In this document: positions 13,121 through 24,300 of the stretch, piece after piece
Position numbering within the stretch: the first letter of the stretch is position 1
Layout of the letters: every line of letters starts with the position of its first letter
Source of the DNA: Capsicum annuum
Taxonomy: Eukaryota > Streptophyta > Magnoliopsida > Solanales > Solanaceae
Direction of reading: 5' to 3'
NCBI RefSeq assembly: GCF_002878395.1
Contig: NC_061114.1
Location: 163,477,884-163,541,883, forward strand
DNA length: 64,000 nt
Notes under the pieces: model-generated
Told to the model about the DNA's origin: nothing
The model's input: the letters and a program-made list of their open reading frames with translations, nothing else
Database searches by the model: none
Translations under genes and position numbers: made by a program

Positions 13121-13264
13121 AAGAGTTATGTATTATATCTCTACATTATTGACGGAAGACTAGAGAAAAGGGATAATTATGCACAAAATTGATTAAATTA
13201 TTTTTATATATAATTTTATTAATTAATGGGAGACACACGTGCAAAGCACGTACACTGTGCTAGT

Positions 13265-13879
13265 AAAACAAAAGAGTCCAAACTCAAAGTCTATTTGGAC
13301 CATCATAGATATTTACATAGTAATTAGGGGCTTTGAGCTATAGGTGATAAAAAAGTTTGAAAATGAGGTGTAGGTCACACAAGTCTTAATAATTGAGTGT
13401 AGGTAAAAATTACTTTTTTATGGATTAAGAAAGTTGGGTAAGTTTGAGAATAGCCCACAATTTTTTAAACTTACACTTTGATCCAAATGATTACCTAATA
13501 TAATGGGAAACGGAGAGAGAAAATGGCATGTTTCTATCTCTTCTCATCCATTATTGTCTTCTCTCTCTTAGCGATTTTTGTTGTTCATTGTTGTTGCTAT
13601 TTTATTTATCATCTCCTGCTTCATTATCATCATATTCTACTTCATTATCATCTGCATCTTTTTCTTGTTGACCATTGTTGTTGTTGTTGTTACCGTTGTT
13701 GCTGCTATTTGACCAATTTCTTAGGTCAAATTTTTTTTGTACATCACTTTCCACTTTGGCATTACTTCATAGGAGACTTTGGTAAATCAAATTATGATTT
13801 TTAGTTGAATTTATCATCTGGGTAACTGCTATTATGCTTTTTGTTAACAATAAATAGCATGCAAACATGAATGCAACAT
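13265..13879. other. Leader-like region of the MULE-type gene, low complexity
   Basis: It holds a CT-rich tract (13540-13570) and a GTTGTTGTTGTT/CATTATCAT low-complexity tract (13560-13720). An open frame of 93 codons at 13523-13804 encodes mainly Cys/His/Tyr/Phe from this low-complexity sequence and is not a convincing gene. The place upstream of the transposase suggests a 5' leader or promoter area. Confidence 0.4.
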
Positions 13880-14560
13880 AAGAGTCATCTGTTTAAACAA
13901 ATCAATCATCTGTTTAAACAGATCAATCATCTATTGCGATAGATGAGACATCTATTGCGACAGATGAAATATTTGTTCCAATGGAAGACTCATATGTTGG
14001 ATCATCAATCGAATAGATGAGTCATATTTTGCAACATATGACCCATCTGTTGCAACAGATTAGTTATCTAGTGTAACATGATAAATATTTGTTACAACAG
14101 ATTAGTAACTTGTTGCAATAGAACTTGAATTCGATTCCAATAGGGTAAATATCTGTTGCAATAGATTAGTAACTTATTTCAATAGAAACTGAACTTGATT
14201 TTAATAGATACATCGTCTATTGCAACAGGTAAGTCATCTGTCGCAACAGGTTAATTATCTATTGCAACATGACACTCATCTGTTGGAATCAGCTTTAAAG
14301 GTCCTTTAGTACAGTAATATCTATCCCAATAGGCACTTCATCTGTTGCAACAGATATATATTCTATTGCAACATATGATTCACCTGTTACAATAGATGAC
14401 TCATTGTTGAAATCAACTTCAGGAGCGTAACATTAATCCCAACAGGTAAGTAATCTATTGCGATTGATTACTTACCTGTTGCAACTTATTTTTCACCTGT
14501 TGTAACAGATTACATATCTGTTGGGATTCATGTACGGTACTATGAAATCACTATTAACTT
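13880..14560. repeat. 21-bp palindromic array 1
   Basis: Consecutive 21-bp units of the form YATCTRTTGCRAYAGATnnn, for example four in a row from 13899 starting CATCTGTTTAAACAGAT and CATCTATTGCGACAGAT. The core is the 18-bp perfect palindrome CATCTGTTGCAACAGATG. The array lies just upstream of the MULE transposase remnant. Units drift but the spacing persists. Confidence 0.9.
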
Positions 14561-14580
14561 TTTTAACAAATGACTTTATT

Positions 14581-16836
14581 TAGGTACCACTATGGAGGGA
14601 TCAATAACAATAGGGGTAGATTGTCATGATCAATAGATCGATATGTTTGGCGTTGGAAAGAGGGCGAAATGCTAGAGATGATAGCTATGACAGTCCAAAG
14701 TGATATTTCATATGATGATTTTATGAACTTAATTATCAACTATTGTAGACTAAATTATCAACTGGAAAGAACTCTCTATCAACTACATGCACAGCTCCTT
14801 TGAAAATCAGAGGGTACTACCTTTCAAGATAATCGATCAGGTTTGGTTGTGTGCTTATCTTAGTGATTCATCCAGGCCGGTGTTAAGGGTGTACATGGTT
14901 GAAAAGATGAGAGATAATGAGAATTAAAATATAGAACAACAACAACAACAAGAAGACATCTTTAATGATAGGTTGGATGATTTAGATATGAACATTCCAA
15001 ATAATGATCAAACACCTACGCCCGTTGATGTGATCAATACGGTAGGCAGTTCTTCTCAATCGACATAGTCTGGCAATTTTCAATATGATGGGATCGACTT
15101 TTTCAATGGAATGTCATTCAAGGACAAGAAATAACTATCTAGTACTTTATTTATTTCTTGCTTGAAAAAATATTTTAGAAAAAGAAGGTGATTAATTCGA
15201 GCAAAGTCTTTTGCTACAAATGTGCTAATCCGAACTGCAAGTGGTGGTTGAGAGTAGTGAAGTACTTATGTTCTAACAGATTCGTCATTCATAAATATAA
15301 CAAGTATCACACATGTGGTTCGAAGCATATCTCAGGCCAAAATCATCATGCCATGTCAAAGGTCCTTAGTGAATATTTCAAGAATAGTTTCCCTAATGGC
15401 AAAGGCCCTTCTACAAGGGTTATGGCCAATCAACTACTTACGGAATTGGGTGTCCTGGTCAGTTATTAGAAGATATATATGACCATGGGATTTCCAAGGA
15501 CTTAGTTAGAGGGACACACGAGCATGGGTATGCAGTCCTGGATCCCTACCGTTACATGATTAAGTCCACAAATCCCAAAAGTAAGTCGGTCTTACATGTT
15601 GATAAAAATGGAAGGTTCAAGTACTTTTTTGTATCCTATAGTGCTTGAATTAAAGGTTTTCGATATTTGAGAAAAGACATATCCATCAACGTACCTTCTT
15701 GAGGAGCAGATATAATGGAGTTCTTCTAGCAACGGTGGCGTAGGATACGAAAAATCACATCTTTTCTGTCACTTTTTGTGTAGCGAAAAAGGAATGTGAT
15801 GCCTCTTATGAATTTTTTTTGAACAACTGCGAAGCTTCGTTGAAGATATTGAAGAGTTGTGTTTTGTTTCGGATAGGCATCCAAGTATTCCAATGATGGG
15901 TTTAATTTTCTTCACTTTAGCTTACTTTGGTCGTGATCCTTTTTTGTAGAGCAGCTAAAGCATATAGTAGAGAGGAGTTTTTAGACCATTTCAATCAAAT
16001 GGTGGATATACATCCTAAGGTAGCAGAACATCTCGTACGTGTCAGTTTTGAGAGATGGAGCCGGGCATTTTGTCTGGCAAATAGGTACATTCTTATGAAT
16101 TTAATGTCTTGTTTGAGTTACAAGTTTAGTATGATGTCGTACTAAGTGATTCTTTTGTATAGGTACAATATATGACATCAATCATAGATGAATCGGTGAA
16201 TTCATTGTTTGGCGATGAAAGAGAATTTCCCATCAAGGCTCTGTTTGAAATAATAAAAATGAAGTATGACCTATTTTTTAATGAAAGACGTGTGCAATTT
16301 GAGGACGCAGGAACCCCATTTATTCTAGAAATGGAAAAAATAATATCAACAAATATCAGTTTGGGGAATAGGTTATTATCTCATCAAATAGCAGATTACA
16401 AATTCAGTATCGCCGGTCATGGTGATATTGCCACGACAATCTTCAAATAAGAAATTGTACATGCAGAGTTTTTGACTTGGACAAAATACCCTTTCCACAT
16501 GATATGGCAGCGCTTCGAGCTTAATATAGTGCAAAATATGGACCTAAAATTTACGAGCACTCCTCTCCATATTCTTCGGTGGAAAAATATACAATGGCAT
16601 CTAATGGGCATATTACTCTGGTACTTCCCAAAGAATCCTGGGTTGTTCTTGCAGAGATTTTGGGGAGATTAATACCTCCTCCATATATTGACCCAAGCAC
16701 TATCAAACTTGGAAGAAAGTCATATAAGAGAAGGCGTGGAGTCGAAGAATCATTTCCATCAAGAAGAAACAAGTGCTCTGTATATAAGTGCGCTGGCCAC
16801 AAAAGAAATACATGTCCGGATCGTAATCCACCATGA
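14581..16836 (+). pseudogene. MULE (MURA-type) transposase, decayed
   Basis: Mutator-like transposase, which cuts and inserts MULE DNA in the nucleus. An N-terminal part (about 14800-15120) includes a run of Gln and an acidic stretch. The MuDR-type DNA-binding domain at 15188-15470 has CYKCANPNCKWWLRVVKY followed by HKYNKYHTC (Cys/His zinc ligands). The DDE region (about 15640-15960) is frame-broken but still shows the MULE-like words GVLLATVA and HIFSVTF. The C-terminal half (15945-16440) is open in pieces. The SWIM motif near 16452-16510 reads CTCRVFDLDKIPFPHDM, where the third zinc ligand (usually Cys) is Phe. A zinc knuckle CSVYKCAGHKRNTC ends the protein near 16815. Stops and frameshifts show it is inactive. 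A likely intron lies around 16085-16162. Confidence 0.85.
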
Positions 16837-16994
16837 TCGTTATAATTACAAAAACTTGTGTTGTTGTTTGTTGTGGACTTTTATATATTTAAATCATTGT
16901 TGTGAATATAATGCTATCATTTATTATATATAAAATATCTTTTTTAATAACTTGTGTATCAATAAAAAGAGGCAAAACATGAACTAAATACAGT
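16837..16994. other. 3' flank of the transposase
   Basis: AT-rich, with no motif that I can support. Confidence 0.4.
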
Positions 16995-17190
16995 AGACCA
17001 CAATTATTTTCAACAGATTACACATCTGTTGCAACAAATGAACATTAGCTGGAAGAACACAATATATTTATCAAACTAAAATATTTTTCTCCAACAGATG
17101 ACAAATCTGTTGTAACAGATGGATAATCTGTTGACAAAAATCGAACTTATGACCAAACTGTTCCAACACATGGTCCATCTGTTGAAAGAA
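16995..17190. repeat. 21-bp palindromic array 2
   Basis: Degenerate copies of the ATCTGTTGCAACAGATG unit directly downstream of the transposase remnant, including ACACATCTGTTGCAACAAAT and AATCTGTTGTAACAGATGGA-like units. Confidence 0.85.
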
Positions 17191-17426
17191 CTCAAAAGCC
17201 AAAATTATTATTGCAATTGGATTCAAAATTGATCCTTACCTCCGACCGTCGACATACTAACATGTATGTTTAGAAGAAGAAATAGACAGAACAAAAATTG
17301 AATGTAAGAATTAAAAAGCCAAAGTTGACTAAAGATAAATTTTTTATTAAATGAAAAATAAAATACATTAGGTATAGATCCGATATAAGAAAATTAAAAT
17401 ACATACGCTAAAAGAAAAAACACATT

Positions 17427-17800
17427 CTAGTTATTATTATTATCATTAGCATCATTATTATTGCCAGACGGCGAATCTTCAATCGACAGCAGAAGGGCCC
17501 TCTTCAACCTGCGAATCTCTCAGAGTATCCTTGCTCTTACGGCACCCAACTTCCACTGCAGGTCATTAACCTACCTCTGGAGTTTTCGTACGGTGTCGCA
17601 CAGAATAGCAAAGTCCCAAACAGGATTAGCCATATCCAGAAGATGCATGAATTAACAAAAAACATAGACACAAAAGTAGATAAAAGAGTCTGAATATAAA
17701 ATAACGTATACTACCAACTGGTAGATTTACACAAAAAAAAAAAACTTACCTCAATAAAAAAGGAATATGCTATTTGAAGAGAAGTGGTTGAAGATGCCAT
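17427..17800 (-). pseudogene. Small coiled-coil protein gene, two exons
   Basis: Exon 1 (17800-17750) encodes MASSTTSLQIAYSFFIE and ends at a good GTAAGT donor. The second exon is open from about 17650 to the stop at 17427-17429. It encodes a heptad-like helix containing DFAILCDTVRKLQR and VNDLQWKLGAVRARIL, then a basic helix (RRLKRALLLSIED) and an Asn/Asp-rich tail. Two in-frame stops (TAG after KLQR, TGA after ARIL) are each one C-to-T change from Gln and Arg codons. The second-exon acceptor is unclear. I do not recognise the family. It lies between two palindromic arrays, downstream of and opposite to the transposase, so it is plausibly an accessory gene of the same element (inference). 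Confidence 0.6.
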
Positions 17801-18014
17801 ACGAAAAGAAAAAACGTAGAAAACAAATAAAGTGGAGTAGAGGATTGAATTTGAATGTGTTAGGCCAAAACGCACGACTATTCAGCTCTATTGTATTAAT
17901 TAATTACATTCAAACTGCTGGCTTTTTATTTTCTGTGAAAAGTGGCAACTTTTTCTTTTACATTCAAACTTCTCACCTTTTCAAAATGGTTTAAGACTTA
18001 ATAACAGCCATTAT

Positions 18015-18235
18015 TATTGAGTTGTTGCAACAAATCATCTATCTGTTACAACAAATAACCCACTATCGCAATAGATTACCATCTGTTGCAACAGATGGTC
18101 TGTATATGCAATAAATGAGACATTTGTTGCAACATATGGATTATCTATTGGGATTGATGGACCATCTATTGGAGATGTTTTAATTATTTCTAATAGTTGA
18201 TTCATCAATTGCAACAGATGGAGAATTTGATTCAT
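18015..18235. repeat. 21-bp palindromic array 3
   Basis: About ten units. It includes the best perfect palindrome in the window, CCATCTGTTGCAACAGATGG at 18079-18098 (20 bp), followed by CATTTGTTGCAACATATGGAT and TATCTATTGGGATTGATGGAC at 21-bp spacing. Confidence 0.9.
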
Positions 18236-18334
18236 TGGCTATTTTGAATGTGTTAGATAAAAAGCCACGATTGTTCACCTTTTTTTAATAGTCATCACAT
18301 GTGTGTAGATGAATAAACACTGTCTGACATTGAT

Positions 18335-19295
18335 GGGGTAGGAAGAATGTGCGTGCAGATGAATGGATCTAATTTCATGCATGGGAGTTATGTATTATTA
18401 ATCAAGTTATCGTGACAGACACATATAAAGTATAATGATTTTGTGAATGCAGTTTTTTACCGATTAAACAATGATCCTTCAAATAAGATCCTCCATTTTA
18501 TAGTTCAGTTTGATAGATGAGAACTGATAAGGTCGAAGGGTTTCAAGACAATGGTGTCGATACCTTTTTGCAATTTAATAACGGTTTATGATCATATTTT
18601 TGTGTCAAGTTTGGAGAAGAGTTTAAGTTTTTGGTGGCAGTGTAAATATCTAATAGTGATTGGACCAATTTTAATGGTGCAATGGACTTTTAAAAGGACT
18701 TTAAAGCCTCGCGCTGCAGCAAACAAGAATGGAAAACCAATAAAAATTCCCCTTGTCCAAATTTATTTGAATGGGTTACTCGATGAGACTATTATATAGA
18801 AAATGGTGCTTGGGAGAATATCTGTGCAGGAAGGGGGTGGAGAAAATCATATATCATCTCAGACCTTGTTTAAGAGGAAACACAAGGAAGAAAGTAAGGA
18901 AATTCTAGCGAATCTGGCCAATGAAATTGACTTAAGAGATGAAAAAACTGGATGAGCTTCAAATAAGGAAGTGTATCCAAATATTAAAATCCGTCAATCT
19001 TTCTTGAAAAGGAAAAATGCTCAAGAGGACTTGAGCTGGTCACTTTGCTAGAGACTACGACTAGCAAGCGAGGCCTCAATGAAGACTCACAAAGTGTATG
19101 ACCAGAACTCTAAGGAAGCAGCTTCGCAAGCATAGGAGATTGGTAAAATTTTCAGTTGAGAATGAAACCTGAACCAACAACTCCGGAAGTAAAAACAAGG
19201 AAAGCCAAGGCATCAATTTCTGAAGTCTAACTTGTCTCCCATGCATTCTGTTTGTGGGTATGATCTAGTCAATGGCAGTAGAAACAAAAAGGTCT
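18335..19295 (+). repeat. Left arm of a 1.9-kb inverted repeat
   Basis: Pairs in reverse complement with about 19305-20255. Matching landmarks are GGTGGCAGTGTAAATAT near 18634 with its complement near 19950, AATGCTCAAGAGGACT near 19016 with its complement near 19583, and CCTGAACCAACAACT near 19169 with its complement near 19435. The centre lies around 19295-19310 with almost no loop. Pairing is imperfect, so the arms have diverged. Read on +, the arm contains coding-like stretches (YNDFVNAVFYRLNNDPSNK; KPRAAANKNGKPIKIPLVQI) broken by stops. They may derive from the N-terminal part of a MULE transposase, a low-confidence inference. Confidence 0.8.
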
Positions 19296-19304
19296 TAAGT
19301 TGGG

Positions 19305-20255
19305 CAAAAATCTCATGCCTTGTTGTTTCTACTGCCTTAAACCAGACCACAGCCATAAACAGAAGGCATGGATGCAAGTTTAACTTGAGAAATTGTCACC
19401 TTGACTTGATCCCTTATTTTTACTTCAAGAGTTGTTGGTTCAAGTTTCAATACTGATCGAAAATCTTACCACCTTTTGTGCTCACGAAGCTGAATCTTTA
19501 GAGTTTTGGTTTTGCATTTTATGGGTCTTCATTCAGGCCACGCTAGCTAGTTGCAATCCCCTAACAAAGTGCACAACTCTAGTCCTCTTGAGCATTTTTT
19601 ATTTTCAAGAACAACTGAAGGATTTTAATTTTAGGATATACTTTCACATTCGTAGCTCATTTAGTTTTTTCATTCTTCATGTCAATTTCATCAGCCAGTT
19701 TCACTACACTTTCCTTCCTACCCTGTGTTTCTTCTTTAATAAGGTGCGATTTGATATATGGTCTTCTTCACCTCTCCCTTCCTACATAGGTACTGCATAA
19801 TAGTCTCCTTAAGCAACCCATCCACATAAATTTGGACCAGAGCAATAACTATATTTATTTCCATTCTTGTTTGCAGTAGTGCGAGGCTTTGGAGGACTTT
19901 CAAAAGTCTATTAAACCCTTAAAGTCAGTGCAATCATTATTTGAATGTTTACACTGCCACCAAAAATATTAACCCTTCTCAAAAAATTATATATAAATAT
20001 TAGCAAAATCTTTATTAAACCGCAATTGGGAATCGACACCACCTACTTGGTCCCTCATCCTTACCAGTTCGAACCTAACAATTTTAAATATAAATGTCAT
20101 ATCGTGTTTGAAAGATTAATGCCTAATAGGTAAAGAACCAACATTTACAAAATCATTGTACTGGATATGTGTTTTCACGATAGGTTGATCAGTAATACAT
20201 ACCTCCCACATATGAAGTGGTTCCATCTGCAAGAAGTTTATTCCTCCAAACCCAT
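19305..20255 (-). repeat. Right arm of the 1.9-kb inverted repeat
   Basis: Reverse-complement partner of 18335-19295. Read on the minus strand it has the same broken coding-like content, with different stops. A transcript across both arms could fold into a very long imperfect hairpin. Open frames on + in this arm (for example 19432-19800) are antisense by-products. Confidence 0.8.
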
Positions 20256-20399
20256 CCTTACCCTAACCTTTAATGTTGGTGGGGAAAAAATTGATCTAGT
20301 TTCACTTTTTGTTATCTGCAAACAAGAGAAATACATTATATGTCAAATAAAAAAAGAACAAAAAGAACATTACAAAAGGGTAACCCAAAATTGAATGAA

Positions 20400-20725
20400 T
20401 CAACAGATGACCCATCCGTTCAACTGATGAGTTATCTGTTGCAACAGGCGATACATCTGTGGCAACATATGGATGACATATTGCAATAGATGGGTCATCT
20501 GTTGGAATAAATCAAACCAGCCTTGCTACTGGTTTGATTTCTTCCAACAGTTGCTTTGTTTGTTCCAACAGTTGATTCATCAGTTGCAACAGTTGAGGAA
20601 ACTATTGCAACACCACCAACAACATCAACAATAGTATCAACAATAAATAAATAACACCATATGTTCCAACACCATAAATAACACAAATACCACATGTTTC
20701 AACACCACCACCACCCCCAACAACA
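20400..20725. repeat. 21-bp palindromic array 4 and adjoining ACC-rich tract
   Basis: Units such as ATCTGTTGCAACAGGCGATA and CATCTGTTGGAATAAATCAAA run to about 20600. An (ACAACA/CACCAC)-rich low-complexity tract follows to 20725. Confidence 0.85.
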
Positions 20726-20739
20726 GCACCATCAAAGTA

Positions 20740-21360
20740 ACAAACAAAATACATAAAATAAACTATACTAACAACAAGGCTTTTAAAGTTCTCCCAAAGA
20801 TAACTTTTTTTTGCATATTTTAATAAAAATAATGGTTCGTTCATTCAAAACTCAAAAGTCACCTTTCCTTTAATTTTCTTAATAAATAGGAAACTGGTAA
20901 TGTTTAAATCATTAATAACAACAAATGTAAATATCTAATTTAAATAACATACAAAGAAGAAGATGAGAAGGAAAAAGCAATAATGAACCAAACCTGCAAT
21001 GTCAAAAAAGCAAAGGAATCAGAACATCCAGTTTAGTCGATAAAAGAAATTGATCAGTTGAGATCCGAAAGGATCCTCATCCAAAAGAGAAGAGAAAAGA
21101 GAGAAAAAAAGAAAAGAAAGAGAATTGTGAATAAAGAAGAGAGATGAGTTGAGTTAACTTATGGCTGAAGGAGAGAGTATTCTAGATATGGATTTTAAAT
21201 ATTCATTAATAAATTTTGAGGGGAATGAGGAGATGATGACATTGAAAAGATCAGATAAGACTACTCAATGAGGAGATTTTTGAGTTATCTAAGTAATATT
21301 TTTTACCGCCTTAGTATTTTATCTTTTTTATCTCGATCAGGAAATACATAAATTACTTTT
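20740..21360 (-). promoter_or_regulatory. Leader-like region, minus orientation
   Basis: Read on the minus strand, it runs from a TATA-poor AT-rich block (21300-21180) through a long CT-rich tract (rich in TCTCTTTTCT, about 21070-21150) to a GACATTGCAG acceptor near 21000. This resembles a 5' leader with a first intron, as also seen upstream of the DUF1985 genes at 25.6 and 40.9 kb. It would serve the broken coding-like sequence in the 19.3-20.3 kb arm. Inferred from base composition and position only. Confidence 0.35.
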
Positions 21361-21364
21361 AAAA

Positions 21365-24300
21365 AAGATCTTAAAATATATAAGTCATACTTAGCAACAT
21401 ATGATAATTTATGTTTGAAAATTTTGAAAGTTTGGCCATCTGTTGCAACATATGGCAATGCCTATTTGATAATTTACAACAGATAGGTAATCTGTTGTAG
21501 TAGATGACTTGATCTAACTGAAAAATTCAAACAGATAAGTCATCTGTTGCAACAGATTGAACATTTATTTTTATACAATTTCAATTGAGTTCATATGTTC
21601 AACTAATATCTAAATTGATTAATCTAGGACTAGGGGTGAGTTCATAGGGTCAACTACAACTTTAATTGAGTATTTTGGCAATTTCATAATGTTGGTATTG
21701 TTTTCCTCCCAACCAGAGATGTCGATCGATCACTCCAAGTTGAAGCGATTTTTATTACCTCATTATCAAGCTAATACCTAAATTAATTTAAAATAATGAT
21801 TAAAAAATATCTCAAAACCTATAAGTCATACTTTCAACAGATGATAATTTCTGTTTGAAAATTTCCAATGGCTCAGTCATTTATCGCAATAGATGGCATT
21901 ATATATTTGATAATTTACTACAGATGGGTAATCTGCTTCAACAAATGACTTAATCTAATTGAAAAATTCAAACAGATAAGTTATCTGTTGTAATAGGTTG
22001 AACATCTGTATTTATACAATTTCAATTGAGTTCATATGTTCAACTAATACCTAAATTGATTAATCTAGGACTAGGGGTGAGTTATCATAGGGTCAAATAC
22101 AACTTCAATTGAGTCTTTTAGCAATTGCATGAAGAGATGGTATTGCTCTCCTCTATACCAGAGTCGTCGATTGATCACTATGAGTTAAAGCGATTCTTAT
22201 TACCTTATATGTTCAACTAATACCTAAATTGATTAATCTAGGGTGAGTTCTCCTAGGGTCAACTACAATATCAATTGAGTCTTTTGGCAATTGCATGATG
22301 AGATGGTATTACATTCCTCGTGACCAGAGTCATCGATCGATCACTCTGAGTTAAAGCGATTCTTATTACCTAATATGTTCAATTAATACCTTAATTGATT
22401 AATCTAGGACTAGGGCTGAATTCTCATAGGGTCAGCTACAATTTCAATTGAGGCTTTTGGCAATTTCATCATGAGACGGTATTGTGTTCCTATAACGCCC
22501 TAAAAATCTATCCTGAGACGTCCACGTACTTAGAACCACGAGTGGTCTCAAGCTAACCTTCTACTAGTATAACTCATAAGCAACTGAATAATATGTAAAA
22601 AATGACTGAGATTACTGTGTGGAAACATGAATATGATGGAATCTGGGAAACATACAATATCAATACAACTTTTACATTCTGATAAAGTCTGAAAGAGGGA
22701 CTAAAAATACATAATTGACTATAACTAACATTTGTGAAGCCTTTACTATAAAGTACATCAAAAACATCTATGTAAAGTCCTCAAAGTAGGAGGACTCATC
22801 ATCTGCTGGCTGGAATCTGCAAACTGTCTGAATATAGTATACGTGCTACAACTGAGTTGAAACCTACATTATGAGACAATGTATCACATAGACATATATG
22901 TGGATCAATATTTTGAGGATGTACTAAGTATATGGGGGTGAATGCATATGTAAAAACATTATCTCATCATCATAATTTGCAAAACAATGCATACTAAATG
23001 TAAATGACTCACATAAGTTGGAATATCTAAAATGTTGAACAAAAAATAATCATTAAAAGCACATCATGCTTTATAAATTTAGTGAGTCATAACATTTAGT
23101 TCTAAAAGTTGTACTTGTATTCTCCCTTTAAATCATACCACCTAAGTGTAGAAAGGACTCACTCTAAATCTAAAATCTAAAAGCTGAAAACTGTAGTTAA
23201 TATTTTTCTGTAAAGCATAATCTGAGTAAAACTTGTGAGCCTTAACACTTAGTTTTTCTGAAAGCTTTTCTGATGCTCTTTCTGTTCTAGAATCTGTAGT
23301 TCGTAAGCTTTAAAACTTTAGAGAAAATAATTTATCTGAAAAGCTTTATATCTTTTACTAGCAGGGAGAAATACTTTAAAAGTGTTCTGCAAAGGAGGTT
23401 CTCTTAACCGACATAAACCATGTGAGCTACATGGAGTCCAACGTTTTGCCCTCCTAAGGAAAGAACCTCATGTTGGGGAGAGGTGTCACACTCTTGCCAA
23501 GGAGTATAACCTCAACTTAAGGGATCACAACCCTGCCCACTATGGGTACTTAATCTCAGTCCTACATGGCATGTAGTTTTGGGGCATGAGTCCTTAGAAT
23601 CATACCTATTCGGTGCTAAATACTACTCCCTTTTATTTGCTACGCTCATCTCTTTAGAAATCCACTTTAAAACTCCCATAAGGGTTTATTATGAAACCAT
23701 TTATACATTTATCTGAATAAATCTATAAATGAAGCTATTTTTCTTTCGGCAATCTATAATAAATCTTGATAGTAGATTTCAAAACTAATCTGAGGATCAA
23801 AAGATCAAAACTTTATTGTAAATTTGATATAATCAGCTCATAAGATGCTTAAAGCATCATCCTTCTCAAAATCTGAACATATAAACTTGAGGCTTAAAAA
23901 CCCATGTATCAAACTCATGTCAAAATATCATGAAAAATCATGCTTGATAATAAACAATGGTAATTCATCTCAAAATCTAGAAATTACTGCAATAAGCATG
24001 AAAATATGAAAGTAAACATGCAATTCAACTTCAAAGTATATTAAAACTCATAATCTTTGCAAATAGCAATAATGGGTATGACCCTAATTCAAATCTCATG
24101 TAATTTCAGTCAAAATCATGTAAATTTATAATTGAAAACTAATTTTTGGGCACAGGGATGAAAGGAGATTCTTGTTAAAAAACCCCACATACCTTGATTG
24201 ATGATTAGATGAAGAAGCTTGAATTATTGGTTCCTATTTGAGTTCTTAAAGATGGATTCTTGATTATCTTACCTTGGGAATCCTCAATCTTAAGCTTTCT

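Larger units (their letters stand above)
10914..13263 (+). mobile_element. Helitron, non-autonomous
   Basis: The 5' end begins TCTATAATATACT right after an A. The 3' end has a GC-containing hairpin, ACGTGC-AAA-GCACGT (13237-13251), followed 8 bases later by CTAG, with T next (13264). A TC start, a hairpin about 10 bases before a CTRR end, and insertion between A and T with no target duplication are the Helitron hallmarks. No Rep/helicase gene is present, so it depends on another copy. It hosts a nested foldback element (11232-12292); without it the Helitron is about 1.3 kb. The 5' end call is less certain than the 3' end. Confidence 0.75.

Noticed and set aside
13523..13804. 93-codon Cys/His-rich frame
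   Set aside because: Encoded by GTT/CAT low-complexity DNA, with no recognisable domain.
19432..19800. 122-codon + frame
   Set aside because: Antisense of the right arm of the large inverted repeat, hydrophobic low-complexity translation without a domain.
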